Assembly: GCA_024734555.1 (NCBI GenBank) | Contig: JANPWX010000638.1 | Coordinates: 62,001-126,000, forward strand | DNA: 64,000 nt | Reading direction: 5' to 3' | Origin: Trochalopteron elliotii | Taxonomy: Eukaryota > Chordata > Aves > Passeriformes > Leiothrichidae | Shown here: positions 44,324 to 56,656 of the stretch, one piece after another | How positions within the stretch are numbered: the first letter of the stretch is position 1 | How the letters are laid out: every line of letters starts with the position of its first letter | The notes under the pieces: model-generated | The model's database searches: none | What the model was told of the DNA's origin: nothing | What the model saw: only the letters and a program-made list of their open reading frames with translations | Translations under genes and position numbers: made by a program

Positions 44324-44957
44324 TGAGGAAAAAAAGACTCCACAACTAGTAAGAGTTAGTTGGAGAGTAGGTACGTATTTTTCGGCACCAGGCACGATGT
44401 GGGATAGATCTCAAAGGCATGCACAGTCACTACGTTCTCTGTTATCCTCTAAAATGCTACATATGCATTAAGTTTTGCAACACATCTATGCATATTCATT
44501 TCCTAGCCCCACTTCGTATGCTAATTATCTTATCAGTCTTTTGCACTTTCACACTGATCCCTGGTGGTTGCTTGGTAGTTGCTCAGTGGTTGGTGGTCGC
44601 ATGGGAGGAAGTAATTTGTCTTCATCAAGGCTGAACTTTTAACCTCACCTCCTTGCGCATGCTCTCTGATCCCCTGGTCACATTCCAAACCCTCAGTTTG
44701 GTTTACTCCAGTTTTAGGGGTCCGAAGAGCTCTGTTATCTCAGTAGTTTTGCAAGTTTAACATTCTTTGTCTTGCTTTTGGTAAGCAGTCTTTCTCCTTA
44801 TTACACATCCTCACATTCTTTCATGTAACCTTTGCACATACACCCTGTCTTCTTTTTGCAAGCAATCAGCACAGTATATTGTAAACACAGCACAATATGC
44901 ATTGTTTAAGTACCTATTCCTAATCAATCACCCTTTAATTTCTAACGTCTTGTCTCA
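44324..44957 (-). repeat. V7 3' LTR
   Basis: In minus orientation it starts TGAGACAAGACG at 44957, after the env stop and an AAAATGGGG purine stretch, and ends TTTTCCTCA at 44324. It is related to the solo LTR at 6517-7064 by start, by a shared CATACGAAG(T/C)GGGG block and by the end. It is 634 bp. Confidence 0.65.
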
Positions 44958-44994
44958 GTACCCCATTTTCTAGAAAATCAGTAAATTCTTTTAC

Positions 44995-46091
44995 TTAATA
45001 CAAAAATTCTTCTTCCCAATCTCTGCGATATGTATCCCTCAATGCCTTGCCATGTGCTTTTGACAAAGAAGTTAATATCGCCATCCATTGCAACATTTTC
45101 CAGTTCCAGATAAGTATTACAAAAGACAGTGCTAAACTTACACCGACTAATATCAATAAAACAATAATGGGGTGACATAATGTATTTAAAATCCCAGTTG
45201 CAGTTGGTGACCATCCAAAGAGTGCATCCCACCAGTTGTGACTTGCGTCTTGTTTTATTCTCTGCAAAACCCTGTTTATTTCCTTTGTGTTATAATGGAC
45301 AGTAATTAGAGTTTTCTGTCCACTTTCCTGAATATCTTTTAAAATTTTGATCAGGTCTTGGTGTTTAATTAATTGCCTCACTAACATGAGGTTCATCCCA
45401 AAAGGCGTAGGTGATAACTTGTGACACATTGTGTTGTTAGACTTGATCAGCTGGTGAGATACTACTGGTGCCAAATACAGAAAATCACACCCTACAATCT
45501 TAACAAAATTACAAATACAAAAGTTAAAATGATTCTCGCCAAGCAAAATTACATTGTCCTTATCTATTTCTACAAAAGCACAAGCAGTTCGTAAGCATAC
45601 ACAACCTTGACCAATATATACAAGCACAGTCTTTTGGCTAGTATCTGGATGAATCTCAAAGTGGCAAATGCCTTGGCTTGGGTCAAAATACAGCTTGCTT
45701 CCTGGGCCTAACAGGTCTCCAACAATAGGTGCCACACCATAAGAATGACAATATTTGCATTTCCAAGCTCCCACATGAGGTTTGTACCTACAGTTACATC
45801 CCAGAACTGTTTTGTTGGATCTGGATCTTATTAAAAAGGGTTCGAGTTCCATTCTGTTGTTGCCACCTCCACTGATAGTTACAGACAACATGTGTCATAC
45901 TTGTGGAAATATCTTGAGGGCAGCTTAAAAATAAGTGGTCAGAAAACCTGTCCTTCCCCACTGCTTTACAGCCTTCAAAATCCCTTTGGTAATTGTGGTA
46001 AGAACACCTCACCCAGCTACCATTGGTGAGCTTAACATGCATTTGATTCCATCTGCCTCCATATTTAGAACAATTATAAGGAGGGCAGTAA
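44995..46091 (-). pseudogene. env: V7 env, same unusual type as V3
   Basis: Minus strand. A 298-codon open stretch ends at TAA (44995-44997) and contains GCVCLRTAC, CICNFVKIVG, a WWDALFGW segment and a strong membrane anchor (a leucine-, isoleucine- and valine-rich stretch near 45170-45100), then a short cytoplasmic tail. A second stretch (46091-45794, other frame) gives a more N-terminal part, so one frame change lies near 45850. The upstream half of env is missing where the V8 LTR begins. It is better preserved than V3 env. Confidence 0.78.
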
Positions 46092-47187
46092 TGCCTAGAG
46101 AGGCTGACCTAGAACAGAGGCTAGACAGAGTTAAAAGAATAAAGTAGATATTTATTAAAAGGCCTTAAAAGGATACATCTTGGGCAGTGCAAAGCCTCCC
46201 AGAGGCTACACCGAAGATGGACGACAGATCACACGTTTTCACACTTTTATGAGTTTTGGTCCATTTACATATTGGGGTTAATTGTCAAATTACAGCTTCA
46301 GGTTGTGAAGTGTCATCCTCCTAGTTTGCTCTCTTCAATTCTGTCCTGGTTTAGGGCAAATTTGGGAGGAAACTTTTGAATAGGGTTCTTTTGAGAAGTA
46401 ACCTTAAATGGCCCCTCCCCCAACTGGTCCAGGAGAAAATTTTTTTAGAGAAAAGTGGAAAAAACTATTTATTTAACAAATAAAGTGCCCACAAGCACAA
46501 AAATTAATAACATGAAACAACAAAATTTCTCACTGCTCTGAAGAGAGATGGTAAAATTGAGAGAAGTCCTTGCTGTGGGTTAGCTCGGTTCGTTCAGTCT
46601 CTTATCAGTTCCTCCAGCGCTGGAAAATGCCGAAGTCCAGGCCCCAGTGGGCCGCAGGTGCGAGCTCCTGATGCTCCTCTGGGTTTTTCAGTCCAGGACA
46701 GGTTTAAACAGTCCCAAGAAAAAAGAAAAAAAAAAACAGTCTAGGGAGTTTCTCTACCTCAGCTAGCTAAAAACTAACTGAAAGTAAAGAGATCTTTGTC
46801 CCGCTCTCTGTCCATGTTTCAGAGGAACAGTTTAAGAGCAGAATGCGTAGGAGTGAGGCAGTTTCTGCAAAACAAACTGCGTGCTTCTTCTTCCCCTCCT
46901 TCACTTTCAGAACTAGCCTTAAAGGTACAAGACATAATATCTAACATAAACAGAACAGATGATTAGGGATACAAGCATTATAAAGTTACCCTAGGACAAA
47001 TTCACCGTTGTTTATGCTTTTGGGGCCTGAGGCTGTACTGGTTGTCCTTGGTTCTCAAGCTGGAAAAAGATTGTTTTGTCTAACTACCCTGTGAAGAGAA
47101 CCTACTAACACTTAGTATGAAGTTCAGAGTTATATACCAATGCAGCACAGAATCTGAAAAATATGAAAGCTAAAACTTAAGGCATCA
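46092..47187 (-). repeat. V8 3' LTR, interrupted by ERVL solo LTR
   Basis: In minus orientation it starts TGATGCCTTAAG at 47187, right after a polypurine tract (minus strand CTCTAAAGAGGGGAAA, 47188-47203). It ends near 46092 with AGGCA. Without the inserted LTR it is about 434 bp. The polyadenylation signal AATAAA is near 46150-46160 on the minus strand. Confidence 0.78.
46342..46998 (-). repeat. Solo ERVL-type LTR with 5-bp target duplication
   Basis: 657 bp in minus orientation, TGTCCTGG to CTAGGACA, flanked by AATTC (46337-46341 and 46999-47003). It lacks the ATT microsatellite expansion seen in the other copies. Confidence 0.92.
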
Positions 47188-47224
47188 TTTCCCCTCTTTA
47201 GAGGCTTGACCAGGCCTTTACCTT

Positions 47225-47490
47225 GTCAACTCTGTATTCTAAATATCTACTAACAATAGGTATTTAATAACAGATAAGTATCTAACAATAGTAAATAACT
47301 AACAATAATAAGCATCTAACAACAGATAAATATCTAATAGTAAATAAATACCTAAAAATAGGTAAATATCTAATAACAGTAAACATATAATAGTAAATAT
47401 CCAACAATAGATAAATATCTAACAATAGTAAATAACTAAAATAATATTGATAAACAATAATAAACTGTGATAAATATCTAACGGTGGTAA
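47225..47490 (-). repeat. AT-rich degenerate tandem repeat
   Basis: Repeats of the pattern TAAATATCTAACAATAG with many variants lie between the V8 pol end and its polypurine tract. They occupy the place where env would be expected. Confidence 0.7.
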
Positions 47491-47539
47491 TGTTTTGCAC
47501 AGTTGGGTACCATGCAAAGAAGAATAATGATTATTACGA

Positions 47540-47884
47540 ACACTTCTTTAGGCACAGAAGAGAAATAATTTAAAACGTCTTCGTTTGCATCAGTCCCTGT
47601 TTTTACAGTTGTATCAGGAGCAGAAGCCTTCTTAACTCTGGAGTAGTGAATCCAGGGTCCTTTGCCAGCAACTTTGACTATGGTGAGGATGGTCAGCAGG
47701 ACTTAGAATGGTCCTCTCCACTTAGCTTGTAGAGGATCATTGTCCCACCACTTAACATAGACCCAGTCTCCAGGTTGGAAGGAATGCGCAGGTGTGTCCA
47801 GTCCTATGGGCCTGGATAGCACGATGTAAGTCTGGAGCTTCTGCAAAGTAGAACCTAAAGCCATCAGATATCTCTGTAAATCAA
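47540..47884 (-). pseudogene. pol: V8 pol end (integrase C-terminal domain)
   Basis: Minus strand: GDWVYVKWW, WRGPF, then VAGKGPWIHYSRVKKA, which is the C-terminal domain of a gamma integrase. One in-frame stop follows WRGPF near 47705. The upstream part is cut by the LTR piece at 47885. V8 thus consists only of the pol end, the AT repeat and the 3' LTR. Confidence 0.78.
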
Positions 47885-48340
47885 TGTTATAAATGAATTT
47901 TAGCTAATCGGATAGAAAGAACAAATTTTATTTTTCCATTTTAAAATCTATCTGGAACAGCTGTGGGGTTGCAGGATTTTGTTTTAAAAGTTTATTATAA
48001 GTTTAGTATAGTTTTAGTTACCCCATATGGGCCCCTTTGTCTTGGCATTTTCTCTTATCATAAGTTGATAAGGGTTGTTATACCTCTCTGGTCTTTGCCC
48101 ACAGACTGTTTCCTATTGGTCCTTTCCCCATGATGATCCCTGCCCATCCTCTCCAATGTATCCTTCTTCCCTCTGTCTATCACTGAGTCCTTATCTCCAA
48201 GGTACAGAACCTTCGAGGAGATTTGGCCTGTAGTTGGCAGATTCCCCCGAGACCCCTCCCCAAATTACCTTTGATTTGTTAGTAGTTAGGTAATTCAGTT
48301 GGCATTTGTTGCTTTGCTTTGTTTTATTGGTTCATAGTTT
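47885..48340 (-). repeat. V9-type LTR piece, minus orientation
   Basis: The minus strand of 47885-47955 matches the end of the V9 5' LTR (CCAGATAGATTTT, GGAAAAATAAAATTT, TATCCGATT, then TTATAACA). The rest (47956-48340) matches poorly, so it is an older relative. It lies back to back with the V9 5' LTR. Confidence 0.55.
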
Positions 48341-48344
48341 GTAC

Positions 48345-48991
48345 TGTGATAGATATGATGATAAATTCATGCAATTAAAGGTAGAAGTTATAATAAATGT
48401 AGTAGATGATAGAATGTATATTTTTGTAACCCTGTAAATGTAAGACTAACCCTGGTTCCTGGAATGGGGCAGGCGTTTCCCAAATACCGGGATATGCTTT
48501 GTGAACTGTAAATGTACAAGTTAACACCTTGATTTACACCAGAAAGGAGGGTGGCTTGCCAGGATGTGTCTCCTTGAGCTAATCAGATCTTGGGCACCTG
48601 GACCATCAACCCACCATCAACCCACGATACCCATTTCGAGGGTGGACCCTGAATTTGAAGACATCATCATCCCAAAAGAGGATTCCGGGAAAATCCTTTC
48701 AGACATGGTCCAGCACCTGGAAATCTGTTCAGGATTCATCACCAAGTGAAAAGACTGAGTTTGAATTTGAAGACACAATACCTCTGCTGCCGGGAGGCAC
48801 AAAATACAGCATGAGAACCCGAGCCCAAACACCAGCAAATGGTGGAACAGTGCGAAATAGCAGCCCTGCTGTCGGTCGTCTGTTTCACCCAACATTCGAA
48901 TGTTGTTTTCGTGGCTGTCCCAGATAGATTTTTAAAATGGAAAAATAAAATTTATTCTCTTTATCCGATTGACTACTTTTCACTTATAACA
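48345..48991 (+). repeat. V9 5' LTR
   Basis: 647 bp, TGTGATAGAT to TTATAACA. An AAAATAAAATTT polyadenylation region is near 48943. It is closely matched by 55655-55952 and, in its second half, by 62734-62975. Short open frames inside it are not genes. Confidence 0.9.
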
Positions 48992-48994
48992 GAT

Positions 48995-49012
48995 TGGTGC
49001 CGTGAATCGGAT
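48995..49012 (+). other. V9 primer binding site, tRNA-His
   Basis: TGGTGCCGTGAATCGGAT matches the complement of tRNA-His 3' end with one substitution. This is the H-type primer class. Confidence 0.88.
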
Positions 49013-49735
49013 TCAATCCCAGTGCTGCGAGAGCCCCTGTGTGCGGGAGGCGCCCCCACTGATTTTTCAGTCGCCCCACAGAGTGGGAGATTCCGTAGCG
49101 CTGATTGAATTCCAAACAAATTTAGGTCAAAGCCACACAATAAAAAGAGACGCCTCAGGTTACAAAAATCAGAACTCAGGGAAGACCTGGGGAGGTCTTC
49201 AGGAACTGCGGAATTTTTTTTTTTTTTTTCACTCATAAAACTCTACGTGCACGAAGAATCCACGCAAGAAAAGGAGCTGTAAGTATTGCTGGTTGAGTGG
49301 GAGTGATTGGGCGAGTGAATGAGATGTGATTTATCACAAACCAAGTTTGGACCTGAAGGCCACGTTTCCATCCTCCCGTGAGGGAATTGGCCGTCCGACG
49401 GGGAAGTGCTTCGGGATAAAACTCATTTTTCTCGTAAAGCCAAAACACGGGGAGGTTTTGGGGACCGATCACAGGACTCTAAAAAGGGAAGGTGACGTTC
49501 CTCGGAGTTTGGGAACTGGTAAACCTTTTTAGCCAAGGGCTGTGTAAAAGCCCACGGACAAAATCCAAGAGGGAAAGGTTCATCGCCGGGCCAAAGGACC
49601 CTCGGCTCAGCTCGCTGGAAGGGTAAGTAATCCGGTAAAAACACAAACCCACTTGGGGAAGGGGTCAGGGAAAACCCCTAAGTCTTAGTTTGGAAAAACA
49701 AAAGAAGTCCTTCACAAGAAATTTAAAAGGTAAGT
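49013..49735 (+). other. V9 leader
   Basis: About 0.7 kb between primer site and gag, with an 18-base T run near 49208-49229. No open frame of interest. Confidence 0.65.
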
Positions 49736-50390
49736 ATGGGGCAGAGAAAGAGCAAACCCTGCAAGGAAATCCAGGAAAAACACACTTTGGGGGAGGAGAG
49801 CAGTGCGCTCAAAATTCCCCTGAATAAGCCCATTGGGGGTGGATGTTGGAGCACTAGGAAGACTGTTCCAAAAAGAAAGGGAAAATCTAAGGAGAAAATG
49901 ATACACTATTGCATGGAAGTTTGGGAGGGAAAGAAACAAGGAGTCATGTGATTTGGCCTGTGTTCGGCACAAAGGACCTGCAGAGCCTTAAGTGAATATG
50001 TGAGTAGTAAGAAACTGCAGGACCATGAGGAGAAAGAGTATACAAGATTCCAGGAAAAACCTAGGACTGGGTTGTTCACAATAAAAACTAAAAAGGGAAC
50101 GGAGGCTCGGAGGGAGGAGTGGGACCCACTTGATAATCTCCCTCCCCCGTACTTAGTACCTGTGCCACCACCCGTGTAGGCTCAGGCTTCCCCATCCCCA
50201 CTCCTAGGACACAACGAAACAACGCAGAGGAGGCAGTCCGTCCCTCCCAATAGAAGCTCGAAACCCCAGAGGGAGCTACTATTGCAGAAGGGGGCACTTC
50301 AAAGGGGACTGCAGTGAAGGGATGGAAAGTCAAAGGGGTTTCAGGAGGACTGAGGGTGTCGAGGGCCTTTTTGGTAGGAAAGTCCATAAC
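49736..50390 (+). pseudogene. gag: V9 gag relic (matrix and proline-rich part)
   Basis: ATG at 49736 gives MGQRKSK, a myristoylation start. The matrix includes MIHYCMEVW, matching MIHYCVEVW of V2, and stops at 49949-49951. A frame change follows. A later stretch reads EWDPLDNLPPPYLVP, with a PPPY late-domain motif where V2 has PPIY. Further stops follow. Capsid and nucleocapsid were not found. Confidence 0.75.
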
Positions 50391-51487
50391 ATCTAAAAAG
50401 CCCTTGCTAAAATTTATAACCTCAAAAGAAGTACTAAAGAATATGTTATCTTGTTAAAACAAAGGAGTGTTAATCTGTTTCTGTTATCTTTGTGTGAGCA
50501 AAATGTGTGTGTTTGTTGTGGACCTTCTATTATTAGAAAAAGGGGTTTTTTGTGCAACTAGTGCTATGAAAAGCGTAGCAAGTTAAAAAAGGAAATTTTA
50601 GAAAAAAATGAGTTAAAAAGAGAGGAGAGAGAAGCTAGGCACAGCCACCCCCCCGTGGCTACTGTCAGCGGCCTCACTGGTGCCTGTCCTAGAGTCTGCC
50701 TCAGCTCGGTCCCTGTTCCAACCCTAGCGCAGCTGGGGGTTCTATCTCGCCTAATCTTGGTTGCTCTGCCTGTGGCATCAGTGCAAGGTTTTCCCCTCGA
50801 GGTTTTTTTTCTTTTCTCCTCTTTCTCGGCACAGTTCCCCCCCCCCCTTCTCTCTCTCTCTCTCTCCCCACCTTCCCTTGTGCTCCCATTTGGCCCGGCC
50901 CCGCCCCAGCCCCAGCGCGGGCAGGGCTGTGTCTCGCCTGGTCCCAGCTGCTCTATCAGCGGCGTTCGTGCTGGGTTTGCTCACCCAGCCTTGCTAATTT
51001 CTGTCGTGAGGGACGCCGCGGCTGCCTTGCAAACCCAGGAATTCTGTCTGTCTCAAAATGCAGGGTCCGTGGCAGAGCTGCCAGATGCCCCACAGGTCAC
51101 CTAGCTCTCGCTAGGAGACCCCTGTCCACACCCTAGAGGCAGTCCCAAGCCCCTTTTTGCATCTCATGTTTCTAGCTTAGGGGTCCCGATTTTTCCCTCC
51201 CTGCCTTTGAGACATTTCTTGGATCCTAGCTAGCCTTCTTGTATCAAAAAGGATTATTTATTACAGGTATAAGAGCAGACTTTGTTTTATGGATTAATTT
51301 TTCAATTTACAAATATATCCCAGAATGAACAAAGATTTGATTTTCTTAAAAAAAAAAAAAAGTATTCTAATATTTGGAAAGCATGCATCGAACCCAATAG
51401 GATGTAAATGTAAGTAAAAAGTCTCAAGATTAAAAATGTCTTGCAAGGAGAAAATGTTAGAATGTTCCTCTGGGTAGTTTAAAGTAC
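50391..51487. other. Unknown segment inside V9, partly GC-rich
   Basis: 50391-50640 is AT-rich and 50640-51240 is GC-rich with a pyrimidine run (CT repeats at about 50850-50872). It replaces the end of gag, protease and reverse transcriptase. A 149-codon open frame (50655-51104) has a hydrophobic, proline-rich product with no retroviral motif. 51250-51487 returns to AT-rich sequence next to the RNase H relic. It could be a transduced or inserted host sequence. Confidence 0.4.
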
Positions 51488-52910
51488 TTGTTTATTGAAA
51501 ATAGTACATGTTTTAAAGAAAGTTTTGGAGGAGATGGAGAAAAATGGTTTGTAGATGGATCATCAAGGGTGGTGAAAAAGGAAGAGAAAATCAAGTTATG
51601 CTATCATAGATGGAAACTCAAGCAAATTTTAGAGGCTGTCAGGGAGCCAGAGGAAATCTCAATTGTTCAAATAAAAGAACAGCAAGTAAGTATGCAGTTT
51701 CAGACCAGAAGTGACAACCTGGCAAATAAAGAGGCCAAAGTACCCTTGAAGTGAGGGAGGGAGAAGTCCAAGAATTTCCCCCAAAATCCTTCCAAAAGGG
51801 AAATAGAAGGTTTTGAGAAAATAGGCAGGAGATTAGAGGAGAGAGGGTGGAAATTACCTGATGGGAGAGAATTATTGCAAAAGGATTATGCCCGAGAAGT
51901 GTTAAAAAGACTGTATCAGCAAACTAAACTCACTGGCCCTAGCTGAACAATTTAAAAAAACAAAAAAAAAAAGCTTTGGAAGAATATATGAATTGGTAAA
52001 CCAAGAAGTGCGGGGGTGTATGATATGCCAACGGGTGAATCAGGCCAGATCAAAAACAAACAGCTTTAGGAGGATGCCCTGTCGCCTACCAGCCCTTTGA
52101 GAGAATCCAGGTGGACTTTTACTGATCTACCAAAGGTAGGAAGATAGAAATTTTAACTGGTAATAGTTGATAAATTAACACACTGGGTTGAAGCCTTCCC
52201 TCAAGCCAGGGCTATGGTTCAAACAGTGTCAAAGGTATTACTAGAAGAAATTATTCCGCAATATGGAATAGTGAATCACATAGATTCAGATCAAGGTACA
52301 CATTTTACCTCCAAAATTATTAAACAAATATCAGAGGCCTTAGCAATCCGATGGCAATATCACACCCCATGGCACCCCCAGAGCTCGAGACCGGTAGAAA
52401 GAATGAACCAAGCTCTGAAGGCACAGCTAGCAAAATTAATGTTAGAAGCAAAGATGTCTTGGGTACAGTGTCTGAACATTAGAACCATGCCTCACTCAGA
52501 AACCAGACTGACACCATTCAAAATGTTGTATAAAATGCCTTGCCAGCATGGAATGCCCGTCAGACATCCACAAATAAAAGATAATCAAATTCAACTGTAT
52601 CTAATAACTATTAGCAAAAATTTACAGGAACTATGGAAAAGAGGACTGACTCCTTAGAGCGCCCCCTTGAGATTTGCCATCCACAAGCCACAACCTGGGC
52701 ATAAGGTGTTAATCAAAACCTGGAGGGAGGTCCCTCTTGGGAAGGTCCCTTTGTTGTTCTTCTCACCACAGATACAGCCATCAGAACTGCAGAAAAAGGC
52801 TAGACCCATGTGTCACGAGTAAAGAAAGTCAAGCCTCCAGACACTGCTTTGGAATGGAAGGTGTCTTCATCTCCCAAAAACTTGAAGATCAGGTGGCAGC
52901 AGCACCATAA
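51488..52910 (+). pseudogene. pol: V9 pol remnant (RNase H, integrase)
   Basis: RNase H is recognised by WFVDGSS and SDNLANKEAK with the middle missing. The integrase zinc region is broken by stops (51880-52030). The core is open at 52214-52657 with HIDSDQGTHF and the glutamate in RPVERMN; the first aspartate lies near VDFY before a stop at about 52125. The C-terminal domain (WEGPFVVLL) follows with stops. The reverse transcriptase is absent. Confidence 0.82.
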
Positions 52911-53255
52911 ATGACTGAAGGGGATCAGATAAGTTGTTCTAAACCAAAATGTGAATGCTTTCCCTTTGTACATTTTAAGTGTGTTTTAGTGTAAACATAT
53001 TTGGGTGACTCAGTATCGAAGAGGAAATCGACCAAAGGGTCTGTGCACTAAGTGTTTGGAGGAGGAACAAAGAGAGACAATTAGCCTGCTAGCATTTGCA
53101 ACCCGCACCAAGATTCTAGAATTCGGTTCCCCAGACTAGTATTTAAGTACCTTGCCAGTCAGATACGGTCAAATTGTCCAGGTGGGGTGTTTACAAACAG
53201 AGGTTTGCAGCTCAAACTACTAGAGCCCCTAAAGTATACACCTGCTGCCGAGAAG

Positions 53256-55557
53256 ATGGTTTACCCCGCCGTGGGTGGCACCCCCACGGGCGAAGGGCAA
53301 GGCAGAGGGGTATTCCTGTGGGGAATCATAATCCTAGTAGTCTTGAGCCAAGCCACATGCCAGGCGGACGGGTTGAACCCCGGAAACCTGCAGAGGCAGA
53401 AACTCCTTACTGAATGTGAACAGTGCCTGAAGGTGGCATTTAAAAGACAAACAACCGTAAAGACCGTAGAATACCGTGCTCAATTCGACTGCCAAGGGGG
53501 AAAATCAAAAGAACATTGTTCTTTTAATGGCACTCAATTCAAAGTTTGTGAATTGGAAAGGGGGGTGGTGTGCCACAACCCGAAGGTAGACCCTAGAGAA
53601 AGCCTGTCCAAAAACACAGATAAAAACTCCTCCAGTCACTTTTTGCACAAACAAAAAATAAGGGAAATACCACCTATCTCAGTGTGTGACCAATGCAACT
53701 GGACGGTCTAGACAGGAGGGAAAAGAAATCCACTTTTTTGGCATACTATCAAGTCAATAAGCTGTGTTATGATAAAAATAAATTGAGAATCTGTACTATG
53801 GGAGGAAAAATGTATTAGATGAGAAAGAATCTGAATCATGAAGCAAAATCTTTTATAGGCAATGAACCTATAGTACTAGACCTCCTCAGAAATGATGACA
53901 AAAGAATCTGTTTGCAGTTTGATGAAACCTTTAGTTTTTCAAAGAATGGGGAGAGACTTGACCCAAAAAGCAAGGTACAGATGCTGACACAAGAACTAAA
54001 AAGACAAGAAGCAAAAGCAAGAAAAAGGAAAATGGAGCAAGAAAGGTTGAAGACTCTTAGTGAACATTATGAGCAATTAGAAAAACAATATAATGATTGG
54101 GGGCTACCAGCCCCAAACCAGAACCTATTCATAGACTTGATGCAGGAGATCGCCATGGAGCTAGGACTCTCTAATTGTTAGATCTGTGGAGGCCTAAAAT
54201 CAGCCGAGAAAGGTGAGAGTTTAACCCCAGAACAACTTCTAAAATGAGATAACACCCAAATTTCAAAAGCTATGCAAAGACCTGAAGGATGGGTACTGGA
54301 TGAGAGAATCATTGAGACTGTTTGTATCAGAAAGGAAGGGAAGGAATACACAGAGCTGGTGGGATACACCCCCTGTATATCCACCCTGGTGGTAAATTCA
54401 AATGATAAATCCAGGACTTGGCAGCCTGAACCCCCTGCAGGGTTCTGGAGCCAAGAAAAGAAAGATAATTGTGAATAGTTTGATTCTATCGGACTTTGTT
54501 GGTATAAGAGTTCTAGGGCTAACCCTTACCAGTCCTTGGAAGGGCTGCTAGAATACTGGAAGGAACCTAAGAAGGTATCCCAGTGGAAAGCTCCTGATGG
54601 CATCTACTGGATCTGTAGTAAAAAAAGCTTATAGTGAATTGCCTCAAAAATAGAAAGGGTTCATGTACATTGGGTATGATTAGGCCCTCCTTCTTCACAC
54701 TGCCTCGATCAGAAAGTAATCTATTAGGAGCCCCTCTTTTCGAAACTCTAAAGAGACACAAAAGGGATTTGAGGAAGGAATTACCCCTGGCTGGTGGCAG
54801 CCAGAAATGGGGAGAGGAGGACTGGCCCCCAGAGCGAATCATAGAATATTATGGTCCAGCCACATGGGCGAATGATGGGAGTTGGGGATATAGAACCCCC
54901 ATTTATCTCCTGAACAAGTTGATAAGGCTGCAAGCTGTTGTGGAAATTGTTTCAAATCATACTTCAGAGGCCCTGGAATTGTTAGCCAAACAGCACTCCC
55001 AAATGAGAGCCTTTGTATATCAAAACAGATTGGCTTTAGACTATTTGCTAGCCGAGGAAGGAGGAGTCTGTGGGAAATTCAATGAATCGGAATGTTGCAT
55101 AGAAATTGATGACTATGAGGAAACCATCAAAGGATTGGCAGCTGAGATTAAAAAAAAAAAAGTAGCCCACGTACCAGTTCAAATATGGAATTCAATTCTT
55201 CAGGCCTCATGGTGGGATCAGCTGTTTGGACAAGGGGCTTGGTGGAAGAAAGTTGTATTTTTCATTTTATGTTCTGTGGCAGGAATGATGTTCCTACCTT
55301 GTTTAATTCCATGTTTAATAAGATTAATTCATTCAGTAGTTCAAGGTATGCAGATAGCAGCTATGCCCAATGACCCAGAACTCTCTGGAGGAAAAGCTAG
55401 CCAGATCTCCAGGATCATGAAGTTGGAGGAGAAAAGTCGAGCTGCTGAAGCATTGGAAAAATTTGAAGAAAAATTAAAGGAGGAAAATATTGCATACCAA
55501 AAGTATTGTGAAAAAGTACAAGAGGAATCTGATGGATTTGATGAGGATTGGTATTAG
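53256..55557 (+). pseudogene. env: V9 env, several stops
   Basis: The ATG at 53256 is preferred over the upstream GTG; it is followed by a hydrophobic signal (GVFLWGIIILVVL). The surface part has several cysteines and N-glycosylation sites and stops at 53709-53711. It continues in pieces; the CWIC motif of V5 appears as C, stop, I, C at about 54178-54189. KRHKR near 54757 is the likely cleavage site. The transmembrane subunit is open from 54634 to 55557, with NRLALDYLLAEEGG, CX7CC, a WWDQLFG segment, an anchor near 55250-55320 and a long charged tail. Less than intact, but the C-terminal 307 codons are clean. Confidence 0.85.
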
Positions 55558-55636
55558 AGTAAACTTGTTGGTGGTGGAAAGGGGAAAATAAAATGAAAAA
55601 GAAAAATTAGAAATAAACACGAATTTAATAGATTAA

Positions 55637-55654
55637 TAAAAAAAGGTGGGAGAC
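55637..55654 (+). other. V9 polypurine tract
   Basis: AAAAAAAGGTGGGAGAC directly before the 3' LTR start TGTGATAG. Confidence 0.8.
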
Positions 55655-55952
55655 TGTGATAGATATGATTATAAATTCGTGAAATTAAACGTAGAAACTA
55701 AAATAAATGTAGTAGATGATAGAATGTATATTTTTGTAACCCTGTAAATGTAAGACTAACCCTGGTTCCTGGAATGGGGCAGGCGTTTCCCAAATACCAG
55801 GACATGCTTTGTGAACTGTAAATGTACAAGTTAACACCTTGATTTACACCAGAAAGGAGGGTGGCTTGCCAGGATGTAGCTCCTTGAGCTAATCAGATCT
55901 TGGGCACCTGGACCATCAACCCACCATCAACCCATCAATACCAATTTCGAGG
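55655..55952 (+). repeat. V9 3' LTR, left part
   Basis: It matches 48345-48650 and ends at TTTCGAGG, where V10 begins. The last ~105 bp (from CCAGAAAGG) are repeated after V10 at 62734. Confidence 0.9.
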
Positions 55953-56444
55953 TGTTTTAGGGTGACTATGATGCCTGTATCCCCACATCGTCTGTTCTGT
56001 GTTCTGTACCTTTAAGACTGGTTCTGAGAGTGAGCAGGGAAAGAAGAAGCGTGCAGTTTGTTTTGAAAAACAAACTCACTCCTCTGAATCTGCTCTCGTC
56101 CTTGGGACTGTGTGGTTGTTTTTTTCTTCTTTCGTCGGATGCACGGAGGGCAGCCAGAGAGAGTATTTTTTTTTCCCTTTGTTAGTCTAGCTAGCTGAGG
56201 CAAAAAAGCTTTCCTGAACTGGTTTTTTTTTTCCTTTTTTTCCTTTGAGACTGTTTAAATCTGCTCTGGACTGAAAAACCCAGAGAAGCACCGGGATCTT
56301 GCACCCGTGGCCCACCGGGCCGGGACTCGGAATTTTCCAGCACCGAAGAGACTGAGACTGATAAACAAACTCCTGGCACGGACTCTCAGTTTTGCCATCT
56401 CTCTTCGGAGCGGCGAGAAGTTTTATTGTTTCATATTATTATTA

Positions 56445-56479
<35 letters not shown>

Positions 56480-56645
56480 TCTTTATGCTTGTGGGCATTT
56501 TGTTTGTTAAATAAATAGGGTTTTTTCCACTCTTCTCTGAGGGAGTTCTTTCCCCGGACCGGCTGAGGGGAGGGGCTGTTTGGATTTGCTTTCCAGAGGA
56601 ACCCCATTCAGAGATTTCCTCCCAAATTTGCCCTAAACCAGGACA
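55953..56645 (+). repeat. V10 5' LTR
   Basis: 693 bp, TGTTTTAGGG to CCAGGACA. The ATT/GTT microsatellite near 56436-56475 is the longest of all copies. Few G-to-A changes are visible here. Confidence 0.93.
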
Positions 56646-56656
56646 TACATTAATAT

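Noticed and set aside
48564..48927. Overlapping open frames in the V9 LTR
   Set aside because: Not conserved as frames in the second LTR copy; incidental.
50655..51104. 149-codon frame as a captured gene product
   Set aside because: Low-complexity, proline- and serine-rich, no motif; kept only as an unknown segment.
53819..54181. Separate coiled-coil protein gene
   Set aside because: It lies in the V9 env surface region and runs into the broken CWIC motif; part of env.
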